Origin: DATATB01 sp036268995
Lineage (GTDB): Bacteria; Planctomycetota; Planctomycetia; Pirellulales; PNKZ01
Length of the DNA stretch: 64,000 bases
NCBI GenBank assembly: GCA_036268995.1
Contig: DATATB010000113.1
Coordinates: forward strand, 1-64,000
Direction: 5' to 3'
Shown here: one piece after another, positions 56,304 through 64,000 of the stretch
How positions within the stretch are numbered: position 1 is the stretch's first letter
Layout of the letters: each line of letters begins with the position of its first letter
The notes under the pieces: model-generated
Seen by the model: the letters and a program-made list of their open reading frames with translations, nothing else
Databases searched by the model: none
What the model was told of the DNA's origin: nothing
Program-made: the position numbers and the translations under genes

Positions 56304-57830
56304 TCACTCGCTTGCAAGAGCTCGCCGCGTGGCAGCTTCCATGATGCGCTGCTCGCTGGCTTCGTGGCGGGCGAACTCGCCGGTGAGGCGACCTTCGCAG
56401 AGGACGAGAATGCGGTCGCAGAGCGTGAGCAGCTCGGGCAGCTCGCTGGAAGTGACGATGATGCCCAGCCCTTGCCGGCAGAGTTCGTCGGCCAGCCGGT
56501 AGAGCTCGGCTTTGGCCCCCACGTCGATGCCGCGGGTCGGATCGTCCAGCAGCAGCACCTTGGGACGCGTCAGCAGCCAGCGGCCGATGATCGCCTTCTG
56601 CTGGTTGCCGCCGCTGAGCGTCGTGATCGGCACGTCGCCGCCGGCCGTCTTGATGCCGAGCCGCTCGATCGTGCTCGTCGCCAGCTCGCGTTCGCGCGAA
56701 GTGCGCAAAATGCCCGCCGAGGTCGCGTCGTGCAGTTGGCAGAGGGTGATGTTTTCGGCCACGCTCATGGCGGCGAACAGGCCGAGCCGCTTGCGGTCTT
56801 CGGTCACCAAGGCCATGCCGGCGGCGCGGGCTTCGGCCGGATGACGAAAGCGGACGACGCGGTCCTCCAGCTCGATGCGGCCGCTGGGCGGCTCGGGACT
56901 GGCGCCGAACAGGCATTCGAGCAGCTCGGTGCGGCCGGCGCCCATCAGCCCGGCAATGCCCAGGATTTCGCCGCGGTGCAGGGTAAAGCTGATATCGCGC
57001 AGCCGCCAGCCGCGGGCATGGCCGGTCCAGGGAAGCGACAGCCGATGAACGTTCAGCAGCACGTCGCCGCGTGAGCGACCCTCGAAGTGCGTGGCCTCGA
57101 TCTCGCGGCCGACCATCAAATGTGTCACCTGCCGCGGATCGCTCGCGTGCCGGTCCAGCGTGTCTACCAGGCGGCCGTCGCGCAGCACGACGATGCGGTC
57201 GGCCAGCCGGAAGACTTCGTCCATCTTGTGCGAGATGTAGAGGATCGTCACACCGCGCGACCGCAGCCGCTCGATCACGCGAAACAGCCGGGCCACTTCG
57301 CTCTCGGTCAGCGCGCTGGTCGGCTCGTCCATGATCAGGATTTCGGACTCGAGCGACAGGGCTTTGGCAATTTCGACTAACTGTTGATCGCCGACGCGAA
57401 GCTGTCCGACGCGCTGGCCGGGATCGACGTGGCATTCCAACTCGGCTAGCAGCCGGCCGGCCGCGTCGCGCATGGCGCGCTCGTCGAGCACTCCGAAGGC
57501 GCTGCGTTTTTCGCGGCCCAAAAAGATGTTGGCGGCGGCCGTAAGCTGCTCGACCAGGTTCAGCTCCTGGTGAATGATGCTGACGCCGGCTTGCTCGGCC
57601 TCGCGCGTGCTAGCGAAGCGCACGGCCCGGCCGCGGAGCAGGTACTGGCCCTCGAAATCGGGAATCACGCCGGCCAGCACCTTCATCAGCGTGCTTTTGC
57701 CCGCTCCATTTTCGCCGCAGATGGCCGTACACTGGCCCCGCTCGATCTCGAGCGACACGTCATCCAGCGCCACCACGCCCGGGAACCGCTTGGTGAGTTG
57801 GCGGACGGCGATCAGCGGGGCGGCTTGCAT
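56304..57830 (-). CDS. Sugar ABC transporter ATP-binding protein (RbsA/MglA type)
   Basis: 508-residue tandem ABC ATPase. First half Walker A GENGAGKST with signature RVGDQQLVEIAKALSLES and Walker B ILIMDEPTSAL; second half GLMGAGRTELLE (degenerate A site as in RbsA), signature LSGGNQQKAIIGRW, and LLLDDPTRGIDVGAK. This is the RbsA/MglA/XylG class, serving monosaccharide import. The ordered upstream genes encode the permease and binding protein. The BIME-like repeat lies in the 84-bp gap before it. The precise sugar cannot be read from sequence; ribose/galactose-type family. Confidence 0.93.
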   Translation of the reverse strand: MQAAPLIAVRQLTKRFPGVVALDDVSLEIERGQCTAICGENGAGKSTLMKVLAGVIPDFEGQYLLRGRAVRFASTREAEQAGVSIIHQELNLVEQLTAAANIFLGREKRSAFGVLDERAMRDAAGRLLAELECHVDPGQRVGQLRVGDQQLVEIAKALSLESEILIMDEPTSALTESEVARLFRVIERLRSRGVTILYISHKMDEVFRLADRIVVLRDGRLVDTLDRHASDPRQVTHLMVGREIEATHFEGRSRGDVLLNVHRLSLPWTGHARGWRLRDISFTLHRGEILGIAGLMGAGRTELLECLFGASPEPPSGRIELEDRVVRFRHPAEARAAGMALVTEDRKRLGLFAAMSVAENITLCQLHDATSAGILRTSRERELATSTIERLGIKTAGGDVPITTLSGGNQQKAIIGRWLLTRPKVLLLDDPTRGIDVGAKAELYRLADELCRQGLGIIVTSSELPELLTLCDRILVLCEGRLTGEFARHEASEQRIMEAATRRALASE

Positions 57831-57850
57831 GGGTTCGTCCGCATTGCAAA

Positions 57851-57919
57851 CATAAAGCCGCGACCGGTGGTCGCGGGACTTTCACGCGAGTACCCGCGAC
57901 CAGCGGTCGCGGCTTTATG
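57851..57919. repeat. BIME-like pair of inverted palindromes
   Basis: Two palindromes, CCGCGACC-GGT-GGTCGCGG (57858-57876) and CCGCGACC-AGC-GGTCGCGG (57894-57912), are set in mirror orientation and bounded by CATAAAG and CTTTATG. The ends thus form a 15-base inverted repeat over 69 bases. It sits inside the sugar-transport operon, between permease and ATPase genes, and its edge contributes the permease TAA stop (57915-57917). Confidence 0.85.
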
Positions 57920-59144
57920 GTGATTGTGGTCGTGTTCCGCCGATTCCCGCGCGGCTTGCCTCGAAGGTTTTCCAACCGCTTAAGACCACGAGCGCGAGCA
58001 CGGCCACCAGGCCGCCAGTGCGGGGGCCGGAAGCCAGCATGCCCAGGGCGCCGGCGAGCAGCGCCAGGTTGAGCACGGCTACGGCCCCCAGCCAGCCGGG
58101 AAAAAAGGCCTTGCGCGGGCCGCTGCCTGCGCGTACCTGGTTCACCGCCACGGCGATCACGACCACGATGCCTACGATCAGCCCCTCGTAAACGTCGGCG
58201 CCGGTCTTGATGATCTTGGCGATGCCGTCGACGACCACGCGCAGGAATAGGCAGCCCAGCACGGTGCCGGGAATCGACCCGACACCGCCTTGCAGGCTAC
58301 AGCCGCCGACCACGGCCGCCGCAATGGCGTTGAGCTCGTAGCCGCGGGCAAGCGTTTGCGGGTCGGCCACGCTCTGATCGCCGATGTACAGGATGCCGGC
58401 CAGGGCACTGGTGAGGGCGCTGATGGAATAGGCCAGCCACTTGAGCCGTTCGGTACGGATGCCGCTCAAGCGCGCGGCCGTCTCGTTGCCGCCCAGTGCG
58501 TACAGGTGCCGGCCCACGACGGTGCGGTCCATCACGAGCCAGAGCACGGCCGCCAGCGTGAAAAATACGAGCACCGGAATCCACACGCTGGTTGCCAGGT
58601 AGCGGAACTGCGCGTCGTAAATCTGAATTTGCGTGCTGCGGCTGCCTAGCACGTGCAGCGTCACGTTTTCGATCAGCGCGCGTCCCAGGCTCCTTAAGCC
58701 CACGAGCGTGGCCAGCGTGGCGATGAAAGGGGGCAGGCCGACGACGGTAATCAACCAGGTGTGCAGGCTGCCGATGAGCAAGCCGGCCACCAGCGTGCCG
58801 GCGATCGCCAGCACGATCACGCCCCCGCCCACCGGTTGGGCGTTGACCATCGCTTCTTGCGCCAGCAGCATCATCAGCGTCGAGCAGATCGCGCCGCTGA
58901 AGGCGATGGTCGAACCGCTCGAAAGATCGATGCCGCCGGCTATGATCACGATCGCGCTGCCCAGGGCAAAGATGCCCAGCATGGCAGTCTGGCGCAGGAT
59001 CTCGACGGCGCTCGCGCGTGGGAAGAAGAAGTAGTTGTGCTGGCTGTCGGCCAGGGCGGTGAGCACGACGACAACGATAATCGCCAGGGCCAGGCCGGAT
59101 TCGCCGGTGAGAAGATTCCGCAGCCGGCCGCGATCGCCGCTCAT
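57915..59144 (-). CDS. Sugar ABC transporter permease (RbsC type)
   Basis: 409-residue polytopic permease. About ten membrane segments are visible, including MLGIFALGSAIVIIAGGIDL and VVDGIAKIIKTGADVYEGLI; the glycine-rich GGIDLSSGSTIAFSGAICS is typical of the RbsC/BPD_transp_2 family. The last third (PGWLGAVAVLNLALLAGALG) adds an extra hydrophobic extension beyond the usual 320-residue RbsC. Its start overlaps the binding-protein stop (ATGA at 59141-59144). Its own stop codon lies within the BIME-like repeat. Confidence 0.92.
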   Translation of the reverse strand: MSGDRGRLRNLLTGESGLALAIIVVVVLTALADSQHNYFFFPRASAVEILRQTAMLGIFALGSAIVIIAGGIDLSSGSTIAFSGAICSTLMMLLAQEAMVNAQPVGGGVIVLAIAGTLVAGLLIGSLHTWLITVVGLPPFIATLATLVGLRSLGRALIENVTLHVLGSRSTQIQIYDAQFRYLATSVWIPVLVFFTLAAVLWLVMDRTVVGRHLYALGGNETAARLSGIRTERLKWLAYSISALTSALAGILYIGDQSVADPQTLARGYELNAIAAAVVGGCSLQGGVGSIPGTVLGCLFLRVVVDGIAKIIKTGADVYEGLIVGIVVVIAVAVNQVRAGSGPRKAFFPGWLGAVAVLNLALLAGALGMLASGPRTGGLVAVLALVVLSGWKTFEASRAGIGGTRPQSP

Positions 59145-60217
59145 GATCCCTTCAGCCCGTACTTGGCCAGCCAGCCGCGAAACTGGTCGAGCTTCAGGAA
59201 TTCGGTCGAATCGCTGAACATGTCGGCCTTGAGCGGCGAGCCGTGGTCGGGCACGACCAGCTTGACGTTGGTGATGTAGAGGTCGCCTTCCGGCTGGCCC
59301 AGCCGTGGAAACATCTCCTTGATCACGTCCTGCTTCTTTTCCACCAGTGCCGCCATGGCCCGCACGCCCTGATAGCAGATGTCGAACGGATTTTGCACGA
59401 GCATGCAGTCGAGCTCGCCTTGGGCCATCTGCTCGATCGAAATTGGCTCGGCGTCGAAGGTGACGATGGTGAAATCCTTGCGGCGATTCAGCTCGCGAAC
59501 GACGCTGACGATCGCCGGGCCGTTGTAGCTCCAGATGCCCACCAGCGTGTTCACGGCCGGATGATTAGTGATGGCGTTGCGGACGTTTTCCTTGGCACGC
59601 GAGCGATCGGTTTCGTCGCCCATGAAATCGACTGCGGTGAACTTGGCGCCGGCCCCTTCGCTAAAACCTTCATTGCGTTCGATGGCATTGTGGGCGCCGG
59701 TGCGACCGACGAACGTGACGTATTCACCCCCCTTTGGCCGCAGCTCGCGGACGGCGGTGCCCAACTCGCGTCCGGCCTCGCGATTGTCGGTGCCGATAAA
59801 GGCGTAGCGCGCGTCGGAGAAGCGTGCCCGATCCAAGTCGCCGTCGATGGCCATGACGTGCACGCCCTTGTCACGCAAGGCACGCATCTGGTCGGCGATC
59901 TCGGCATTGCCGGCATCGGTGACGGAAATGCCCACGGCCACGATGTCGCTCTGGCTGGCGAATTGCCGCAACTGATTGATCTGCCCGTGGGGCGTGCCGT
60001 CATTAACGATCATCACGGCCGACAGCCCGCGCTCTTCGAGCTTTAGTTCCTTGGCGGCGGCCTTGAGGCCTTCGCGGCCGGTGTCCCAATACGGCGAGTT
60101 GGTATTGGTCAGGATCACGATCCGCTTGCCATGCGCGGCGGGCTGGCTGTCGCATCCGGCCGTCAGAACAAAAGCCGCAACGAAACCAATCCAGTACGCG
60201 CGAACGAGGCCAAGCAT
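59141..60217 (-). CDS. Sugar ABC transporter substrate-binding lipoprotein (RbsB type)
   Basis: 358 residues from ATG 60217, which starts a lipoprotein signal (AYWIGFVAAFVLTAGC). The periplasmic-binding-protein type 1 fold is clear: RIVILTNTNSPYWDTGREGL, VDFMGDETDRSRAKENVRNA, IWSYNGPAIVSVVREL and GELDCMLVQNPFDICYQGV. The class binds ribose, galactose, xylose, autoinducer-2 or inositol; the ligand is not evident. First gene of the transporter operon. The upstream open frame (to 60367) only reads the heptad array. Confidence 0.93.
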   Translation of the reverse strand: MLGLVRAYWIGFVAAFVLTAGCDSQPAAHGKRIVILTNTNSPYWDTGREGLKAAAKELKLEERGLSAVMIVNDGTPHGQINQLRQFASQSDIVAVGISVTDAGNAEIADQMRALRDKGVHVMAIDGDLDRARFSDARYAFIGTDNREAGRELGTAVRELRPKGGEYVTFVGRTGAHNAIERNEGFSEGAGAKFTAVDFMGDETDRSRAKENVRNAITNHPAVNTLVGIWSYNGPAIVSVVRELNRRKDFTIVTFDAEPISIEQMAQGELDCMLVQNPFDICYQGVRAMAALVEKKQDVIKEMFPRLGQPEGDLYITNVKLVVPDHGSPLKADMFSDSTEFLKLDQFRGWLAKYGLKGS

Positions 60218-60300
60218 AAGCCGAGAATCCTGGAAGCAAGCTGGCAAAGCTGAGATTCTAGGGTCGCCACGATGGGTCAGCAATAGTGGCCCCGTATGAT

Positions 60301-60356
60301 GTCCGTGGTCCGTAGTCCGTTGTCCGTGGGCAACTGACAACTGACAACGGACAATG
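60301..60356. repeat. Double heptad array upstream of the transporter operon
   Basis: Four units GTCCGTN (60301-60328), a GG spacer, then CAACT and three units GACAAYN (60336-60356), all in strict 7-bp phase. It lies between the outer-membrane-like gene (stop at 60364) and rbsB-type start. Confidence 0.9.
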
Positions 60357-60363
60357 GCGTTGC

Positions 60364-61500
60364 TCAAAAGCTGCGGGAGGTGTCGACGAAGAAGCTGCCG
60401 TTGTCGGCGACCGGCAAGTAGGGCTCGGTCGGGTTGCCGCGGACATTGTGCTGCCGGGCGTTGCGGCGGGGATACACGGCCACGCCAAAGCCCACGTAAA
60501 ACGCGTCTTCGGTCGAACCGGCCGCGGACGGATGGGCGCTGGGCATCATGTAAGCGGCATTGCCGTAAAGCACCAGCCGATCGGTGATCGGCGCACTGCC
60601 CGAACTCCCCAGAATGAGTTGCCCCAGGCTGCCCTGGCCGTTCAACCGGCTATGCTCGGGCACGCCGAGCCAGAACCAAGTGTCGGCGGCCGTCTCGACG
60701 TATTTGTGGTGCCAGAACAGGTTGTATTGGTTGATGCCTCGCCACTCGATCGGCAGCGAATTGAAAAGCTGGTGCGTGTCGCTGTTCATGTGCAAAGCGC
60801 ACCAGAAGCCGATCTCGTTGACATCGCTGACGGCATAGCCGGTCTGAATGCGGAGCTGGCCGAGGTACGGGCTTTCGGCGAACTCGCCATAGTTCTTGTT
60901 GATCATGCCGTCGTAAACAATCGCCGCGGCCACGGGAACCTCGGGCGTGGCACGGCGGAACAAGCCACCGGTGACGAACGCCTGCTGCTGCCAGCCACTG
61001 GTGTTGTAGGGCACCGAGGCGCGGCCGGTCGTGTCGTACAGGGCAAAACTGCCGCCGAGTTGCACGCCGATGCCCAGCTCCTCCAGACCGGGGATTAAAA
61101 GCCCCAAGTTGACGCCTTTTTTCGCGCCATTGTTGTTCTGGTAATGCCCGTCGGGCAGGCCGCGCCAGCTATCGGCCACTGTGAAGCCATAATAATTCAG
61201 CGGAACCGAAGCCAGGCACGGGAACACGGCCTGCCCATAGGGGGCAAATATCTCGGCGGGAATGTCCTCAGTGATCGTGTACTCGGTATCCAGCGGCGTG
61301 AACTCTTCGCGGCCGGGCAACTCGATGTTGGGGGCCAGCGTGACGGGCGCGAGCTGGGCCCGCGGACCAGGCTCGACGGCCTCGGCCGGCATTTGCGCTC
61401 GGGCCGAAACGGCACTGGTCAGGACAATGCCCAGCCCGGCGACCAACCCAACGAGCAGCAAGCGGCTCGCGGGTCGGCAGCGATCGCTGAAAGCGCTCAT
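60364..61500 (-). CDS. Outer-membrane-type secreted protein (DUF6666-like)
   Basis: 378 residues with a signal peptide (LLLVGLVAGLGIVLTSAVSARA-Q). A leader with EFTPLDTEYTITEDIPAE is followed by many alternating-aromatic strand segments: GIGVQLGGSFALYD, AFVTGGLFRRATP, YLGQLRIQTGYAV, WFWLGVPEH, RLVLYGNAAYMMP, FYVGFGVAVYPR. This resembles a beta-barrel. The pattern fits the planctomycete family I believe is DUF6666, but the name is not certain. Likely an outer-membrane or surface protein of unknown role. Confidence 0.65.
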   Translation of the reverse strand: MSAFSDRCRPASRLLLVGLVAGLGIVLTSAVSARAQMPAEAVEPGPRAQLAPVTLAPNIELPGREEFTPLDTEYTITEDIPAEIFAPYGQAVFPCLASVPLNYYGFTVADSWRGLPDGHYQNNNGAKKGVNLGLLIPGLEELGIGVQLGGSFALYDTTGRASVPYNTSGWQQQAFVTGGLFRRATPEVPVAAAIVYDGMINKNYGEFAESPYLGQLRIQTGYAVSDVNEIGFWCALHMNSDTHQLFNSLPIEWRGINQYNLFWHHKYVETAADTWFWLGVPEHSRLNGQGSLGQLILGSSGSAPITDRLVLYGNAAYMMPSAHPSAAGSTEDAFYVGFGVAVYPRRNARQHNVRGNPTEPYLPVADNGSFFVDTSRSF

Positions 61501-61609
61501 ACGAGCGAGGAATAAAGCAATCCGCGCCAGCAGTCAACGCCGCTTCGACGACAACCCCCGGGGGAGGCGCAGAACCGGGTTTTTCGATCTTGCTGGCATC
61601 ACGCTGCTG

Positions 61610-63658
61610 TCAGTGCACGCGCTGGCCGGGCTTTGCGCCGCTGTCGGGTGATAGCAAGTAGATCTCCTCGCCACCCGCGCCGGCAGCCACGACCATGCCT
61701 TCGCTGGTGCCAAAGGTCATTTGCCGCGGCTGCAAATTGGCCACGCAAATCACTAGCCGGCCGACGAGATCTTGCGGCTGATAGACGCTTTTGATGCCGG
61801 CGAACACGTTGCGGCGCTCGTCGCCGCCGAGGCTTAAGGTCAGCCGCACCAGTTTCTTGGCCTTGGGCACCTCTTCGGCGGCCACGACGCGAGCCACGCG
61901 CAGATCGATTTTCTGGAACTCGTCGATCGTGATGGTCGGCTGCAGCGGCTCGGCGGCCAACGGCTCGGGACCATCTTGCGGGGTAGCCGGTGTCGCGGCG
62001 GCGGTTGTGGCTGGCGTTTCATCTTCGCGGCTGGCATCGATCATGGCTTGCACCTGTTTGGCATCTACACGGGTCATCAAATGTTTAAACGGCCGGACGG
62101 GACGGCCCACCAGTGGCCGCGTCGATTCGTCCCAATGCTCGATTGGCTGGTCCAGCAACTCGCCCGTCTGCTCGGCCAGGCGTGGCAACACCGGCGCCAG
62201 ATACACGATCAACTGGCGAAACAGATTGAGCGCCACGGTGCAAACTTCCTGCAAGCGGCTGGCCTGGGCCGGATCGCGCTTGAGCACCCAGGGCTGTGTG
62301 TCGTCGACGTATTTATTGGCTCGATCGGCCAGGGCCATGATCAACCGCATGGCACGATTGTAGTCGCCCGAATCGTAGGCGGCGGCAATGTTGCGGCCTT
62401 CTTCGGCGGCCTGGGCAAATAGCCCGTCGTCGGCCGGATACTCGTTGGCCAATCCCGGGCCTTCGACAAAGCGAGCCGTGCGGCTGGCGAGGTTCACGAT
62501 CTTGCCGACCAGGTCGCCGTTGACTTTGGCCACGAACTCTTCGAGCCCCAGGTCGAGATCATCGAGCTTGGGCGTGAGCTTCGAGGCGTAGTAATAGCGG
62601 AGCCAGGCCTGATCGAGATGCTCGAGATACGTCGCGGCGCGGACGAACGTGCCCCGACTCTTGGACATCTTCTCGCCACCGACGGTCAGAAAGCCGTGGA
62701 TATGCACCATGCGGGGCAAGTTGAAGCCGGCCGCCTTGAGCATCACCGGCCAGAACAACGTATGAAAGTACGTAATGTCCTTGCCGATGAAGTGATGCAC
62801 TTCGGTGGCAGGGTTGCGCCACCACTCGTCGAACTTCTCCCCGGTCTTTTCGCACCAATCCCAGGTGCTGGCCAGATACCCGATCGGCGCGTCGAACCAA
62901 ACGTACCAATAGTTTCCCGGCGCGTCGGGAATCTCGAAACCGAAGTACGGTGCCGGCCGCGACACGTCCCAATTTCGCAGCGGTTCGGACAGAAACGCCG
63001 CGGCCAGCCATTTGGCCACGTCCGGGTGCAAGTGATCGCCCGTCTGCGTCCACTCGTGCAAAAAGCCGTGCATCTGCTCCGTATTGACGAACCAATGCTG
63101 AGCGCTGCGCAGCTCGGGCGTGGCCCCCGAAAGCACGCTGACGGGGTCGATCAGTTCCGTCGGGTTGTAGGTCGAGTTGCATTTCTCGCAACTGTCGCCG
63201 TATTGATCCGGGGATTTGCAGATCGGGCACTTGCCCTTCACAAACCGATCGGCGAGAAAAGTTCCGGCTTTGGGGTCGTAAAGCTGGCGGACTTCTTCCT
63301 CGAAGATCAGCCCCGCCGCGCGTAGCCCGGTCCAGAAGCGGCCACACAACTCGCGGTTCGAGGGGCTGTTGGTGCTGCCGTAATGGTCGAAGCGGACGTC
63401 GAAGCCGGCGAAATCGCGTGCGTGGGCCGCTTGCATGTCTGCAATCAGTTCGGCCTCGGGCCGGCCTTCCTTGCGAGCCCGGATCATGATGGCCGTGCCG
63501 TGCGTGTCGTCGGCGCAGATGAACACGCAACGGTTGCCGGCCAGCCGCTGATAGCGGACCCAGATATCGGTCTGGATGTATTCGACCAGATGCCCCAAGT
63601 GGATATGCCCATTGGCGTAGGGCAAAGCACTGGTCACCAGGATGCGGCGGGCAGTCAT
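61610..63658 (-). CDS. metG: Methionyl-tRNA synthetase
   Basis: 682-residue class I synthetase. From ATG 63658 it starts MTARRILVTSALPYANGHIHLGH with the HIGH motif (GHIH). Zinc knuckle CPICKSPDQYGDSC then CEKC; KMSKS motif as GEKMSKSRGTF. The anticodon-binding helical domain follows, and a C-terminal EMAP-type tRNA-binding domain (DLRVARVVAAEEVPKAKKLV) is fused by a Thr/Ala/Pro-rich linker (ATTAAATPATP). The frame is open upstream to 63997 but lacks family sequence there. Essential; single copy in the window. Confidence 0.97.
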   Translation of the reverse strand: MTARRILVTSALPYANGHIHLGHLVEYIQTDIWVRYQRLAGNRCVFICADDTHGTAIMIRARKEGRPEAELIADMQAAHARDFAGFDVRFDHYGSTNSPSNRELCGRFWTGLRAAGLIFEEEVRQLYDPKAGTFLADRFVKGKCPICKSPDQYGDSCEKCNSTYNPTELIDPVSVLSGATPELRSAQHWFVNTEQMHGFLHEWTQTGDHLHPDVAKWLAAAFLSEPLRNWDVSRPAPYFGFEIPDAPGNYWYVWFDAPIGYLASTWDWCEKTGEKFDEWWRNPATEVHHFIGKDITYFHTLFWPVMLKAAGFNLPRMVHIHGFLTVGGEKMSKSRGTFVRAATYLEHLDQAWLRYYYASKLTPKLDDLDLGLEEFVAKVNGDLVGKIVNLASRTARFVEGPGLANEYPADDGLFAQAAEEGRNIAAAYDSGDYNRAMRLIMALADRANKYVDDTQPWVLKRDPAQASRLQEVCTVALNLFRQLIVYLAPVLPRLAEQTGELLDQPIEHWDESTRPLVGRPVRPFKHLMTRVDAKQVQAMIDASREDETPATTAAATPATPQDGPEPLAAEPLQPTITIDEFQKIDLRVARVVAAEEVPKAKKLVRLTLSLGGDERRNVFAGIKSVYQPQDLVGRLVICVANLQPRQMTFGTSEGMVVAAGAGGEEIYLLSPDSGAKPGQRVH

Positions 63659-64000
63659 GCAAAAATCAATCGACAAGGCCGGACTTCGAAGCAAGTGCAG
63701 GATTGTATCCGAGCGGGCCAGATGGCGGGAGCCCTGCGGGAGGTTACGCTCCGCTAGGATCCCCCCCACGGACCGCAGTCCCTTGGCTTGTGGGTGCGCG
63801 AAGATGGAGCAGCAGAAATTGGTCGTTGGCCCGGGAAGTGCAATGCGGCCGGTCGCGGTTGCTGCGGTGGTCGCGAATGGCAGGGCAACTGGCTGGGATG
63901 ATCGGGGCAACAGCCGGCGTTTTGCGGCAGTTGGTGGGTACCAGCGATCGGACCGGCGGGGAGTATTGGGATTGTAAGAAAGGGAAAAGTCGAGCAAGAT
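63659..64000. other. Upstream region of metG to the window edge
   Basis: About 340 bases. It holds the second GGACTGCGGTCC repeat copy (63762-63786). The remainder shows no recognisable gene; the metG-frame extension is not supported. Confidence 0.45.
63762..63786. repeat. GGACTGCGGTCC palindrome, copy 2 (decayed)
   Basis: 63762-63781 is the exact reverse complement of 39099-39118 (20 nt). The second arm here is degenerate (GTCCCTTGG for GTCCGTGGG), so the hairpin is weaker than copy 1. It lies about 105 bases upstream of the metG start. Confidence 0.75.

Noticed and set aside
63659..63997. 113-residue N-terminal extension of metG
   Set aside because: Class I MetRS starts just before the HIGH region; the extension covers a repeat and has no family sequence.
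1..64000. tRNA or rRNA genes
   Set aside because: No T-loop (GGTTCGA) with a matching acceptor stem or rRNA core segment was found by reading; a covariance-model search would be decisive.

Overview
The window looks like a chromosomal piece of a free-living planctomycete, probably of the Pirellulales type. This is inferred from gene content, not from a marker gene: high GC (roughly 60% by eye), a stand-alone Ser/Thr kinase, a planctomycete-style leucine-rich-repeat protein, a large multi-DUF11 surface lipoprotein, a topoisomerase I with a lysine-rich tail beside an H1-like protein, and long gene-sparse gaps. No rRNA, tRNA, CRISPR array or intact transposon was seen.

Layout. 0.1-4.3 kb: glycolate oxidase glcDEF. 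4.3-7.2 kb: a decayed ParE-type toxin with its antitoxin, a Ser/Thr kinase and a GspF-like membrane protein. 7.5-12.3 kb is the accessory region, all on the minus strand: a lipoprotein, a small membrane protein, an orphan RHS-like C-terminal tip, an IS remnant with a tandem repeat, an LRR protein and a large mosaic protein with ISPxHxxxLRxL repeats. 12.4-22 kb: topA, a divergent SurA/PpiD-like chaperone, TauE/DUF1634, an H1-like protein, and a LigD-phosphoesterase-like protein. 22-31 kb: a HigBA-like pair, the DUF11 surface lipoprotein, a His/Gly-rich secreted protein, a hybrid histidine kinase, a MITE-like element, a cupin and a secreted TPR-like protein. 31-36 kb: an LssY_C protein, then a DNA-repair block (UdgX, ATP-dependent ligase, ligase-associated MBL exonuclease) and a Tat-exported cysteine-rich protein. 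36.5-42 kb is a signalling block: ANTAR response regulator, structured leader with terminator, sigma-54 response regulator, and a convergent 976-residue hybrid kinase. 42-50.6 kb: housekeeping and stress genes (OsmC, peroxiredoxin, DUF488, ligA, murD, SirB1-like). 50.7-55.6 kb: uvrA, a GH2-like fragment, a MoeB/ThiF-like enzyme. 55.6-56.2 kb: a VapC toxin broken by a TGA with an intact antitoxin. 56.3-60.2 kb: an RbsB-RbsC-RbsA type sugar importer. 60.4-63.7 kb: an outer-membrane-like protein and metG.

Functionally the window joins carbon oxidation (glcDEF), sugar import, several DNA-repair activities (UdgX, two ligases, an exonuclease, UvrA, a LigD-PE-like protein) and a dense set of signalling proteins. 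The most unusual non-coding signal is the number of distinct short repeat families between genes: four arrays with a strict 7-bp period, a REP/BIME-like palindrome that supplies the stop codon of two unrelated genes, a second palindrome family sharing an exact 20-nt core, a 102-bp MITE-like element, and three 21-bp-phased direct repeats between topA and the chaperone gene. Three toxin-antitoxin-like modules occur; two have a single-base lesion in the toxin and an intact antitoxin.
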